The notes beneath the pieces were generated by a model. It was not told the origin of the DNA, ran no database searches, and saw nothing but the letters and a program-made list of their open reading frames with translations. Both the position numbers and the translations under genes were made by a program. 6,156 nucleotides of DNA from contig CAZBEA010000071.1 of NCBI GenBank assembly GCA_964490835.1, positions 1 to 6,156 on the forward strand. The letters run 5' to 3'. Origin of the DNA: CAZBEA01 sp964490835. GTDB lineage: Bacteria; Patescibacteriota; Microgenomatia; Levybacterales; GWA1-39-11. Positions within the stretch are counted from its first letter, which is position 1. Each line of letters begins with the position of its first letter. Of the stretch, positions 1 through 6,081 are shown piece by piece.

Positions 1-101
1 ATTACGAACATTTCGAAAAATTATCTTCAAAATGGAAACCGTACAGAAGCTATGCATCGCTTATCCTCTGGGAGCATTTGGAGAATGTACCTTTAAAATA
101 A
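1..101 (+). CDS. C-terminal fragment of an AlkA-like (HhH-GPD) DNA-3-methyladenine glycosylase
   Basis: The gene is cut by the left edge. Reading from base 3, 32 codons are open and end in TAA at 99-101. The peptide contains WKPYRSYASLILWEHLEN, which matches the W-x-P-Y-R-S-x-A-S-x-x-x-W ending typical of AlkA/MAG-type DNA-3-methyladenine glycosylases of the HhH-GPD superfamily. These excise alkylated purines and start base-excision repair. The catalytic Asp and the helix-hairpin-helix lie outside the window, so activity cannot be judged. The other two forward frames give no family-like peptide. The SemiSWEET gene follows 26 bases later on the same strand, so the two may be co-transcribed. 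The identification rests on this short but characteristic tail. Confidence 0.72.
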   Translation, partial: YEHFEKLSSKWKPYRSYASLILWEHLENVPLK

Positions 102-127
102 TATACAGTCATTGATATATTGTACAT

Positions 128-421
128 ATGGGACAAATTTCTCATAAACCTCAGCACAAAAGGAATTCCAAATATGCGGATGTGATGTACTTTGTTGCTA
201 TCCTTGGTCCGCTTCTTACTATTCCGCAACTGTTGAAAATATGGCATAACAAGTCGGCATCTGAATTGTCGCTTATGACTTGGTTTTCTTATTTCTCAAT
301 TTCTCTACTATGGTTTATATATGGGTTGAGAACAAAAGACAAACCTTTAATGGTTTGTAATTTTTTATATTTGGTAGTAAATCTTTTGATCGTTATAAGT
401 ATTAATTACTGGAACCACTAG
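128..421 (+). CDS. SemiSWEET / PQ-loop (MtN3) family small sugar transporter
   Basis: A 97-residue membrane protein with three predicted helices at about residues 18-36, 48-66 and 73-92, the triple-helix bundle of a SemiSWEET. The PQ motif is at residues 33-34, at the end of helix 1, followed by a K-S-A-S-E-L-S loop of the usual form. W62 in helix 2 and N78 in helix 3 match the Trp and Asn that line the sugar pocket in known SemiSWEETs. Family members dimerise and facilitate sugar diffusion across the cytoplasmic membrane; the substrate here is unknown. The first 16 residues are basic and polar, perhaps a cytosolic tail. The ATG at 128 is the first in frame, and no Shine-Dalgarno sequence precedes it. 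The stop TAG overlaps the stop of the convergent reductase gene. Confidence 0.85.
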   Translation: MGQISHKPQHKRNSKYADVMYFVAILGPLLTIPQLLKIWHNKSASELSLMTWFSYFSISLLWFIYGLRTKDKPLMVCNFLYLVVNLLIVISINYWNH

Positions 422-945
422 TAGTGAACGGAATATGACAGAAGGAGTGTTCCTTTCTTATTCAACCTCTGAAAGGACTCGAGCTGCAAGTTAATATCAA
501 GCGGATAAGAATCGACAATATTGGTTCCGGCTCCGAACAGGAATGGTTCAATAGTAAGAATTATTTTATCAACTAATTTTGCTTCAAAAAAAAGCTTATT
601 GACTTCTGCACCTCCAGTAAGTAGTAGGTTTGAAAATATTCCCTCAAACCGTTTGATTATTTTATGGGGCTCATCAGAGGTAAATTCGAGCTGTCCCGGA
701 ATAGAATCATTTTCGTATTTCTTGGGATTCCTGGTCATAACCAAGGTGAGTCTACCCGGGGCCAGTCGAATAACAGATTTAGCAGCTTCATAAGTCTTGC
801 TTCCCATAATCACAAATGTGTTAGATTCGACATGCGAGAAAAAATTATCGTGATCTTCTTTTGACGTCCATTTATAAATATTAGGATTTCCCCATTTTGT
901 TGTCTTGCCATCAATAGAAATAGCGGTAATTAATGTGATTGTCAT
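418..945 (-). CDS. Dihydrofolate reductase-fold protein (RibD C-terminal type)
   Basis: A 175-residue soluble protein, the usual length for a single DHFR-fold domain. The N-terminus ITAISIDGKTT matches the first strand and DG-K-T substrate loop of the RibD-C/DHFR superfamily. MGSKTYEA (residues 47-54) corresponds to the conserved G-x-x-T-[YW] segment, LLTGGAEVN (108-116) to the NADPH-binding glycine-rich turn, and PFLFGAGT (134-141) to the conserved strand and turn before the C-terminal sheet. Such stand-alone proteins are annotated as dihydrofolate reductase or as riboflavin-pathway reductase, and sequence alone does not separate these. No deaminase domain is fused and no other riboflavin gene is in view. 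It starts 9 bases after the pyrophosphohydrolase gene, probably as the last gene of that operon. No Shine-Dalgarno sequence is visible. Confidence 0.85.
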   Translation of the reverse strand: MTITLITAISIDGKTTKWGNPNIYKWTSKEDHDNFFSHVESNTFVIMGSKTYEAAKSVIRLAPGRLTLVMTRNPKKYENDSIPGQLEFTSDEPHKIIKRFEGIFSNLLLTGGAEVNKLFFEAKLVDKIILTIEPFLFGAGTNIVDSYPLDINLQLESFQRLNKKGTLLLSYSVHY

Positions 946-954
946 GAAGATGGA

Positions 955-1305
955 TTATTTATATTCAGTGTATTTATTATTTTTTCCTTTAACTTTTTCT
1001 TGAGGATATTTCTTTGCATTCTCATCCATTTTTGAAATGAATTGTTTGTCCAGATCTATATTTAAGTCATGCATCATAAGTAGGACCCAAAATAATACGT
1101 CGCATAATTCATCACCAATTTTGGACTTTTTGGTTTTTAAATACTCTTCGATTTCTTTCTCATTTTTCCATTTCAGCTCATCTAAGACTTCAACGGCCTC
1201 TGAAACAAGTGCAATTGCAGAGTCTTTTGGATTATGGAATTGTTTCCAATCTCGTGCTTCTCTGAAATCTAAAATTATTTGAGTTAGTTTTTTTGTATCA
1301 CTCAT
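955..1305 (-). CDS. MazG-like nucleotide pyrophosphohydrolase (dCTPase / DCTPP1-like)
   Basis: A 116-residue all-alpha MazG-fold protein. The stretch RDWKQFHNPKDSAIALVSEA (residues 18-37) closely resembles the W-x-x-F-H-x-P-K region of dCTP pyrophosphatase 1. The metal-binding acids are in place: E36-x-x-E39 in SEAVEVLDE and E66-x-x-D69 in GDELCDVLFW. Family members hydrolyse (d)NTPs, often modified dCTP, to the monophosphate and pyrophosphate, cleaning the nucleotide pool; exact substrate is inferred. I chose the ATG at 1305 because homology begins soon after it and because it makes an ATGAGTGA overlap with the upstream stop, typical of translational coupling. An upstream ATG at 1341 would add 12 basic residues and a 44-base overlap, which is less likely. 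AAAGAGA just upstream is a weak ribosome-binding candidate. Confidence 0.88.
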   Translation of the reverse strand: MSDTKKLTQIILDFREARDWKQFHNPKDSAIALVSEAVEVLDELKWKNEKEIEEYLKTKKSKIGDELCDVLFWVLLMMHDLNIDLDKQFISKMDENAKKYPQEKVKGKNNKYTEYK

Positions 1306-2122
1306 TCTCTTTGATTTGTATTGTATCACCCTTTTTTTCAAGAAACGACTCAGAGAGTAATTGATTAAGCGCGGTATGAAAATGATCCATGTTTCCGGTT
1401 ATTTTATTTTCGATACCTGAAATTGTCATAGGCCCTTTTGAAATAATTCTTAAAATTTCCCCACGGACTTGTCTTACCGAACCTGAAAAGTTAGATTGTT
1501 TTGAATACGCCTTACTCCTTCGATTGGGATTTTCAATTGTTTTACCGAGAAAGCTTCCATAATCCATTAACGCGTAATACCATTCTCGAGAACTTTTTCT
1601 ATCCAATGTTTGAGCAACGAGCAGAAGAATATCTTTATCTGAAATATCTCTTTGATCTTTAAAGAATTCATGTATAAAAACTCTTCTAATATTTGTTTCG
1701 ATGAAAACAAGCGGTTTGTTATAAGAAAAAACAATAATCGATGCTGCTGTCGCTTTTCCGATGCCTGGTAATTTTACTAATTCTTCAGGATCTTTGGGAA
1801 CTTGACCCCTCCAATTCGTTGTAATCATCTTCGCACTTTCATATAAAAATTTCCCCCGCCTGTTGTAACCAAGTCCGCTCCATAGTCTTAAGACTTGTGT
1901 AAACTTGGCTTGAGATAAAGTTTGAAAATCGGGAAAAGTCTTAATCCAGTCATTATATTTTTCAATTACTCGATTTACTTGCGTTTGCTGGAGCATTACT
2001 TCGGAAATAAAAATGTTATACGGGTCGTTTGTATTTCGCCAAGGAAGATCTCGTTTATTTGCTTTGTAAAAATCCCATACCTTTTTTTGAAAATCTATAA
2101 TTTGTCTTTGGTCCATCGGCAT
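1298..2122 (-). CDS. MutY-like HhH-GPD adenine DNA glycosylase without FeS cluster
   Basis: A 274-residue base-excision glycosylase. RDLPWR (24-29), the catalytic-Glu segment SEVMLQQTQV (E41), GLGYNRR (83-89) and the helix-hairpin-helix LPGIGKATA (118-126) are all MutY-like. A124 replaces the lysine used by bifunctional EndoIII, so a monofunctional glycosylase is expected. Three departures: the second catalytic acid, Asp in MutY (LDGN), aligns with E142 in FIETN; the four FeS-cluster cysteines are absent, with a basic NPNRRSKAY segment instead; and the 8-oxoG-sensing NUDIX-like domain is missing, replaced by a short tail (about 214-270) that looks winged-helix-like. Classical MutY removes A opposite 8-oxoG; specificity here is uncertain. 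The gene heads the operon with the pyrophosphohydrolase and reductase. An alternative ATG at 2116 (residue 3) may be the real start. Confidence 0.85.
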   Translation of the reverse strand: MPMDQRQIIDFQKKVWDFYKANKRDLPWRNTNDPYNIFISEVMLQQTQVNRVIEKYNDWIKTFPDFQTLSQAKFTQVLRLWSGLGYNRRGKFLYESAKMITTNWRGQVPKDPEELVKLPGIGKATAASIIVFSYNKPLVFIETNIRRVFIHEFFKDQRDISDKDILLLVAQTLDRKSSREWYYALMDYGSFLGKTIENPNRRSKAYSKQSNFSGSVRQVRGEILRIISKGPMTISGIENKITGNMDHFHTALNQLLSESFLEKKGDTIQIKENE

Positions 2123-2130
2123 ACTATTAT
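2102..2130 (+). promoter_or_regulatory. Sigma70-type promoter for the alpha/beta hydrolase, predicting a leaderless mRNA
   Basis: TTGTCT (2102-2107) and TATTAT (2125-2130) are separated by 17 bases and match the -35 and -10 consensus at 4 and 5 of 6 positions. Counting seven bases from the end of the -10 box puts the transcription start at 2137, the A of the hydrolase ATG. The -35 lies inside the MutY-like gene. AT-rich sequence gives such matches by chance, but the divergent genes leave no other intergenic room. Confidence 0.5.
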
Positions 2131-2131
2131 A
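2126..2131 (-). promoter_or_regulatory. Consensus -10 box for the MutY-like operon
   Basis: On the minus strand bases 2131 to 2126 read TATAAT, a perfect -10 box that overlaps the hydrolase -10 on the other strand. The implied start is near 2119, downstream of the first ATG (2122) but upstream of the second (2116), which would favour the shorter protein. There is no convincing -35: TTCACA at 2159-2154 is 22 bases away, too far for this -10. Confidence 0.35.
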
Positions 2132-2136
2132 TATGC

Positions 2137-2820
2137 ATGATTGCAGATATTTGTGAAGAAAGATATTTAGAAGTTGAGAATTACAAAATGCCCTATTGGG
2201 TGTATGGGGACATAAGGCGCCCTGTTATTTTTTATCTTCACGGTTTTGCAAATGCATTTTCAGAAAATTCAGGGGATCTTCCGGTAAGGTACCTCATGCA
2301 AAAATATTGTGTTATTGCATTTGATTTACCAGGTTGGGGAAAATCAAAAAGTATAAAAAAAACTCCTCAGGAAATTGTCTCAAGAATTTCCCAAACAAAT
2401 TCTATTAAAAAATTTTTTCTCTTCGGAACGTCATACGGAGGCGCACTAAGTCTTTTGTATGCGATTTCTTGTCCTGAAAAATTAAATGGGGTAATTATTG
2501 CCGGAGTTCCCAGATTTGGAATGCGTTCTATCTTCTCATTTTTTGCCTTCACCAAATTTTTATCTTTTAAAAAATCCCGTGCATTGATTGATTTATTTTC
2601 CGTTGCAAAAAATGCGTCAAAAATAAAAATACCTGTGCTCCTTCTATATAGTAAAAATGATCAGGTTGCGACTGTTTCAAATGGGAATTATTTTTCAAAA
2701 AAAATTAAAAACTCAAACCTTGTTGCGATTAGTGGAAGAAATCATAATTGGCTTTTACACAGAATTATCGATAATGATTTTGGTAATGAGATAGATCTGT
2801 TCTTAAAAAATTATTCGTAG
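2137..2820 (+). CDS. Alpha/beta hydrolase fold protein, substrate unknown
   Basis: A 227-residue alpha/beta hydrolase. The oxyanion-hole motif is HGFA at residues 35-38 after strand VIFYL. FDLPGWGKS (62-70) is the conserved D-x-x-G-x-G-x-S turn. The nucleophile elbow is G97-T-S99-Y-G101, the acid is D175 in YSKNDQV, and the base is H203 in GRNHNW, so the triad Ser99-Asp175-His203 is complete. The region between about 120 and 160, where a lid normally sits, is short and rich in Phe, Ser and Lys. No signal peptide is seen, so it is probably cytoplasmic. It may be an esterase, thioesterase or C-C hydrolase; the sequence does not decide. It is divergent from the MutY-like gene and its end overlaps the convergent permease by 10 bases. 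No Shine-Dalgarno precedes the ATG, which may be the first base of the mRNA. Confidence 0.88.
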   Translation: MIADICEERYLEVENYKMPYWVYGDIRRPVIFYLHGFANAFSENSGDLPVRYLMQKYCVIAFDLPGWGKSKSIKKTPQEIVSRISQTNSIKKFFLFGTSYGGALSLLYAISCPEKLNGVIIAGVPRFGMRSIFSFFAFTKFLSFKKSRALIDLFSVAKNASKIKIPVLLLYSKNDQVATVSNGNYFSKKIKNSNLVAISGRNHNWLLHRIIDNDFGNEIDLFLKNYS

Positions 2821-4025
2821 CGGAGCGCATCGATAGGTGAAAGTCGTGCTGCTCGTCTCGCGGGATATAGTCCAAACACAATTCCAACAAGAGTTGAAAC
2901 ACCAACTGCTATCAAAATTGCGGGAACACTCACTATAAATGGTATTCCGACAATTGTTGCAATTATAAAAGCGCCGAATATACCTAAAATAATTCCAATT
3001 ATTCCACCAAATAAAGTCATAACAACCGCTTCAATTAAAAATTGAGTCAAGATATCTTTTTGCTTGGCACCAATCGCTTTAAGAAGTCCAATTTCTTTTG
3101 TCCTTTCCGTTACCGAAACAAGCATGATGTTCATTACCCCGACACCGCCAACAACAAGCGAAATTCCGGAAATTGCTGCAACCATAAGCGTTAAGAGACT
3201 CGTGATTGTTTGAACGGTTGAAATAATATTTTGGGCACTTTCTATTTGGAAATCATTCTCGTCATCCTCGTCAAGATTGTGTCTGTCACGAAGCAGTAGT
3301 TCGACATCTTGAATTGTTTGGTTGATAAGGTTTTGGTCATGAACACTGACATCAATTTCTGCGAGTTTTTCTTCCCCTAAAATTTCATTGTTGACAATAT
3401 CGATTGGAATAAAGGCCGCATTATTTAAAAATCCTCCCGCCAAAACACTCGATGATTCAATTACTCCGATTACTCTGAATGTTCTGTTATTTATTCTTAC
3501 TGTTTGATCGACAGTTGACTCGACATCCTCACCAAATAATTTTTCAGAAAGATCTTTTCCCAGAACCACAACACGATCCGAGGATATTTCGTTTTCCTCA
3601 CTAATGAATTCTCCGGCAATAATTTCCGGTTTAAATATGTCTAACGCCTCGCTCGTACACCCATAAATAAGCGGGCTTTCATCTTCATTCTCTGACGATA
3701 TTGTTGCGGATGCCATTGCGAAGGGGGCAACTATCTTTATGTTTGTGAGAGAAGTGTCATTTTCAATAGCCTCAACATCCTCAAAAGTTAGGGTATTTGA
3801 GCCTGCAATTGCACTAATTTGGCTCGTTCCCGGGTTAATCTGAAAATAGTCCGTTCCAAATTGTGAAAGTTCGCTTGTAACAAATCCAACAGCCCCTTGT
3901 CCAATCGATACTATAAGAATTACTGCAGTAATTCCAATTATTATTCCGAGCATTGTGAGCGATGTTCTCATAATATTATTTTTAAGCGATTGGATTGAGA
4001 GTCTTAGTATTTCTTTGTATTCCAT
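2811..4025 (-). CDS. MacB-type ABC transporter permease (MacB_PCD + FtsX domains)
   Basis: A 404-residue permease with the standard type VII ABC layout: a short cytoplasmic N-terminus, TM1 at about 22-42, a large extracytoplasmic domain (about 43-275), then TM2 (278-302), TM3 (332-356) and TM4 (366-386). TMLGIIIGITAVI in TM1, TERTKEIGLLKAIGA (306-320) between TM2 and TM3, and the C-terminal YPARRAARLSPIDALRYE are hallmark MacB/LolC/FtsX-type segments. Such permeases drive mechanotransmission rather than classical membrane passage, pushing peptides, antibiotics or lipoproteins outward from the periplasmic side. The extracytoplasmic domain is strongly acidic, with clusters such as SENEDES and DEDDEND. 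It is the last gene of the exporter operon, 3 bases after the ATPase gene, which carries the ATPase as a separate chain, unlike E. coli MacB. Cargo is unknown. Confidence 0.93.
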   Translation of the reverse strand: MEYKEILRLSIQSLKNNIMRTSLTMLGIIIGITAVILIVSIGQGAVGFVTSELSQFGTDYFQINPGTSQISAIAGSNTLTFEDVEAIENDTSLTNIKIVAPFAMASATISSENEDESPLIYGCTSEALDIFKPEIIAGEFISEENEISSDRVVVLGKDLSEKLFGEDVESTVDQTVRINNRTFRVIGVIESSSVLAGGFLNNAAFIPIDIVNNEILGEEKLAEIDVSVHDQNLINQTIQDVELLLRDRHNLDEDDENDFQIESAQNIISTVQTITSLLTLMVAAISGISLVVGGVGVMNIMLVSVTERTKEIGLLKAIGAKQKDILTQFLIEAVVMTLFGGIIGIILGIFGAFIIATIVGIPFIVSVPAILIAVGVSTLVGIVFGLYPARRAARLSPIDALRYE

Positions 4026-4028
4026 ATG

Positions 4029-4739
4029 TTATTTTTTGGACATGGTAGTTGAACTATCGGAAATAATTTTGCCATCGACGAGCCGAATAATTCTTTCAGC
4101 ATATTTTGCGATGTCCTCTTCATGAGTAATGATTACAATTGTTCTCCCTTTGTTGTTAAGGTTTTTAATGAATTCCATAATTTCATGGGAAGTTTTGGTG
4201 TCAAGGTTTCCCGTTGGTTCATCAGCCAGAATTATCGAAGGGTCCATAACAAGAGCTCTTGCTATTGCTACCCTTTGAATTTGGCCACCCGAAATTCGAT
4301 TCGATAGATTGTTGGCTTTCTCTGGGATTCCGACGAGGGTTAACGCGTCCATAGCCCTTTTGAATCTTTCGTGAGCCGGAACTCCTCCATACATCATCGG
4401 TCGCTCGATATTTTTTAAAACGCTTGTTCTGGGTAGAAGATTGAAAGATTGGAACACAAAACCAATTTCCTTATTTCTGATCGTTGCCAATTGATCTTCA
4501 GAATAGCTTGAAATATCTTTACCTTTAAAAAAATATTTACCCGAAGTTGGCGTATCAAGTGCCCCAAGAATATGCATAAGTGTAGATTTGCCACTACCCG
4601 ATGGGCCCATGATCGCAACAAAATCCCCTTCAAAAATTGTTAACGAAACCTCATTTAATGCTTTGTACACTTCATCATTTGCGATGGGATAGTTTTTTAC
4701 AACTTGCTTTAATTCAATTAAGGGGTTTTTAGCCACCAT
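4029..4739 (-). CDS. MacB/LolD-family ABC transporter ATP-binding protein
   Basis: A 236-residue ATPase with all motifs in order: Walker A GPSGSGKST (45-53), Q-loop FQSFNLLP with Q97, signature ISGGQ (149-153), Walker B IILADE with E174 as catalytic base, D-loop NLDT (178-181) and H-loop H206 in ITHE. The FNLLPRTSVLKNIERPMMYGG stretch after the Q-loop and ADEPTGNLDTK mark the MacB/LolD/FtsE group. The signature has Ile for the usual first Leu, a mild change that also occurs in active family members. It would form a homodimer powering the adjacent permease. The start at 4739 is 2 bases after the adaptor stop, so translation is probably coupled. GGAAA about 8-11 bases upstream is a weak ribosome-binding candidate. 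The last 15 residues are a Ser/Thr/Lys-rich tail. Confidence 0.95.
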   Translation of the reverse strand: MVAKNPLIELKQVVKNYPIANDEVYKALNEVSLTIFEGDFVAIMGPSGSGKSTLMHILGALDTPTSGKYFFKGKDISSYSEDQLATIRNKEIGFVFQSFNLLPRTSVLKNIERPMMYGGVPAHERFKRAMDALTLVGIPEKANNLSNRISGGQIQRVAIARALVMDPSIILADEPTGNLDTKTSHEIMEFIKNLNNKGRTIVIITHEEDIAKYAERIIRLVDGKIISDSSTTMSKK

Positions 4740-4741
4740 GG

Positions 4742-6019
4742 TTAATTTCCAAGAAGCCCAGGTCTTTTGAGCTGTTCGTTTGAAAGTGAAGTGATAATTT
4801 CCTGCCCCTCATCTAGTCCTTCAAGGATTTGAGTTGTTTGGTCTCCTTTGACTCCCACTCTTACAGTAATATACTTTATTTCCCCCTTTTCTCCCACAAT
4901 GCGAACCGCCTTTTTCCCTTGATAGGGTTTTATTGCAGAATTGGGTACTGAGAGAACGCCCTTTACTTCTTGGGTGATAATTTCAACGTCTGCGGTCATT
5001 CCTGATCTTAAATCAGAGTCAGCATCAAGAATTTCTATATATACTTTATATCGATTTACCCCCTGATCTAAAGTTCCGACTGAATCAACTCTTCGGACTA
5101 TTCCTTTGTATTCTTTGTCATCAATAGCATTCACATCAATAATTGCATTTTGCCCTGACTGGAGCTGTAAAATATCCGATTCACTCAAGGCGATTACTGC
5201 TTCGGTGGGTGCAGGACTTGTGATAAAAAGGGCAGGAGTAATGGTTTCGGTTAGTGATGCTGAGGCTTGAGATCTCACAGACCCCGAAGGTATGATTGCA
5301 ACATTGGCTACGACACCCGAGATTGGAGCTTTAACTTCAGCGTCTTGGGTCGCCTGGTATGCAAGCCAAGTAGTGCCGACCTGTGCTCGTGCCTGACTAA
5401 CAGCGGTTTGTTGGTCTTTGTATTTTTTTTCTGCAGCAAGCCAATTATCTTGTGCAACCTGAAATTCTGTAGCTTTTCTCTGGTCCAAGTCGGGGGTATC
5501 ATCTGAATTTTCATATGTATCATTTGTTGCAAGATTTCGGAATATTTCCCAATTTGTATACATGGAGGATCTAAGGCTCAGCGCTGATGACTCAGCAGAA
5601 TTAAGAGCAGTTTTTGCTGTAAGATATGTGGAAAGCGCAGCTTGCTGTTCTTGTTCTGTTGCGCTGCTTTCAACTGTAAAAAGAAGTTCTCCCTCGCTTA
5701 CCGATTGTCCGTTTTCCACAAATACTTCCTTGACTATGCCATTTGAAGGAGAATAAACCTTAGCACTGCTTTCAGCGGTGATATTTCCTGTTTCGGTTAC
5801 AGTCTGCGTAATATCAGACTTTTTGACCTTCTCGGTTATGTACGGAGGGGGCTGAGTTGCTTTTTGAATAACTCCACTTGCAACCAAAAAAAGAATAAGT
5901 CCACCAACAATGACGAAAATTTTCTTTTTTAGAGAAAGTTTTTTAAACCAATTTACAGGTTTTGATATCAAAGAGAGGACAAATTTTTTTATTTTTTTCA
6001 CAATAATACATTTTAACAT
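4742..6019 (-). CDS. HlyD/MacA-like membrane-fusion (periplasmic adaptor) protein
   Basis: A 425-residue adaptor. A basic cytosolic tail (1-32) precedes one membrane anchor (about 33-50), and the rest lies outside. Half a lipoyl-like domain (about 75-117, SNGIVKEVFVENGQSV) is followed by a coiled-coil hairpin (about 118-225), the second lipoyl half (VKAPISGVVANV, 229-240), a beta-barrel (about 265-350) and a membrane-proximal domain (351-415, with GVLSVPNSAI). The hairpin tip (about 163-182, LATNDTYENSDDTPDLDQRK) is acidic and shows no R-L-S-type TolC contact motif. I recall similar tips in Patescibacteria adaptors. There is no lipobox Cys. It heads the operon with the ATPase and permease and should link the permease to the cell surface. 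The ATG at 6019 is the longest start; a GTG at 6001 is possible. No Shine-Dalgarno is visible. Confidence 0.92.
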   Translation of the reverse strand: MLKCIIVKKIKKFVLSLISKPVNWFKKLSLKKKIFVIVGGLILFLVASGVIQKATQPPPYITEKVKKSDITQTVTETGNITAESSAKVYSPSNGIVKEVFVENGQSVSEGELLFTVESSATEQEQQAALSTYLTAKTALNSAESSALSLRSSMYTNWEIFRNLATNDTYENSDDTPDLDQRKATEFQVAQDNWLAAEKKYKDQQTAVSQARAQVGTTWLAYQATQDAEVKAPISGVVANVAIIPSGSVRSQASASLTETITPALFITSPAPTEAVIALSESDILQLQSGQNAIIDVNAIDDKEYKGIVRRVDSVGTLDQGVNRYKVYIEILDADSDLRSGMTADVEIITQEVKGVLSVPNSAIKPYQGKKAVRIVGEKGEIKYITVRVGVKGDQTTQILEGLDEGQEIITSLSNEQLKRPGLLGN

Positions 6020-6035
6020 TTAAGACTTAAAAATA

Positions 6036-6064
6036 CTTAGATTTTCAAGTTTGAGATACAGCAA
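6036..6064 (-). promoter_or_regulatory. Weak candidate promoter of the exporter operon
   Basis: On the minus strand TTGCTG (6064-6059) and TCTAAG (6041-6036) are 17 bases apart, matching consensus at 3 and 4 of 6 positions, with a start near 6029 and a leader of about 10 bases before the ATG at 6019. An alternative pair, TTGAAA (6048-6043) with TCTTAA (6025-6020), would start inside the first codons and favour the GTG at 6001. Neither is strong, but the operon must start in this short gap or further upstream. Confidence 0.25.
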
Positions 6065-6081
6065 ATTGAAGGGCATTTGGC

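Noticed and set aside
78..107. Possible promoter for the SemiSWEET gene: TTGGAG (78-83) and TATACA (102-107), 18-base spacer
   Set aside because: Only 3 and 4 of 6 matches, partly inside the AlkA-like coding end. Read-through from upstream explains expression equally well.
521..864. Plus-strand open frames opposite the reductase
   Set aside because: They are antisense to a gene with clear family motifs and their translations are Ser/Arg-rich with no recognisable domain.
1306..1341. Twelve-codon N-terminal extension of the pyrophosphohydrolase from ATG 1341
   Set aside because: It would lie within the MutY-like coding end, is basic and unlike the family, and the internal ATG at 1305 gives the typical coupled overlap.
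2821..2860. Search for an intrinsic terminator after the hydrolase gene
   Set aside because: The bases are coding for the permease C-terminus and show no GC-rich stem followed by a T run.
4149..4153. ISGGQ-type change in the ABC signature considered as a sign of an inactive ATPase (protein residues 149-153; the bases are near 4281-4295)
   Set aside because: Ile for Leu is conservative and every catalytic motif is intact, so the ATPase should be active.
5267..5756. Plus- and minus-strand open frames within the adaptor gene
   Set aside because: They overlap the coiled-coil and lipoyl coding region in other frames, and their translations look like frame-shadow composition.
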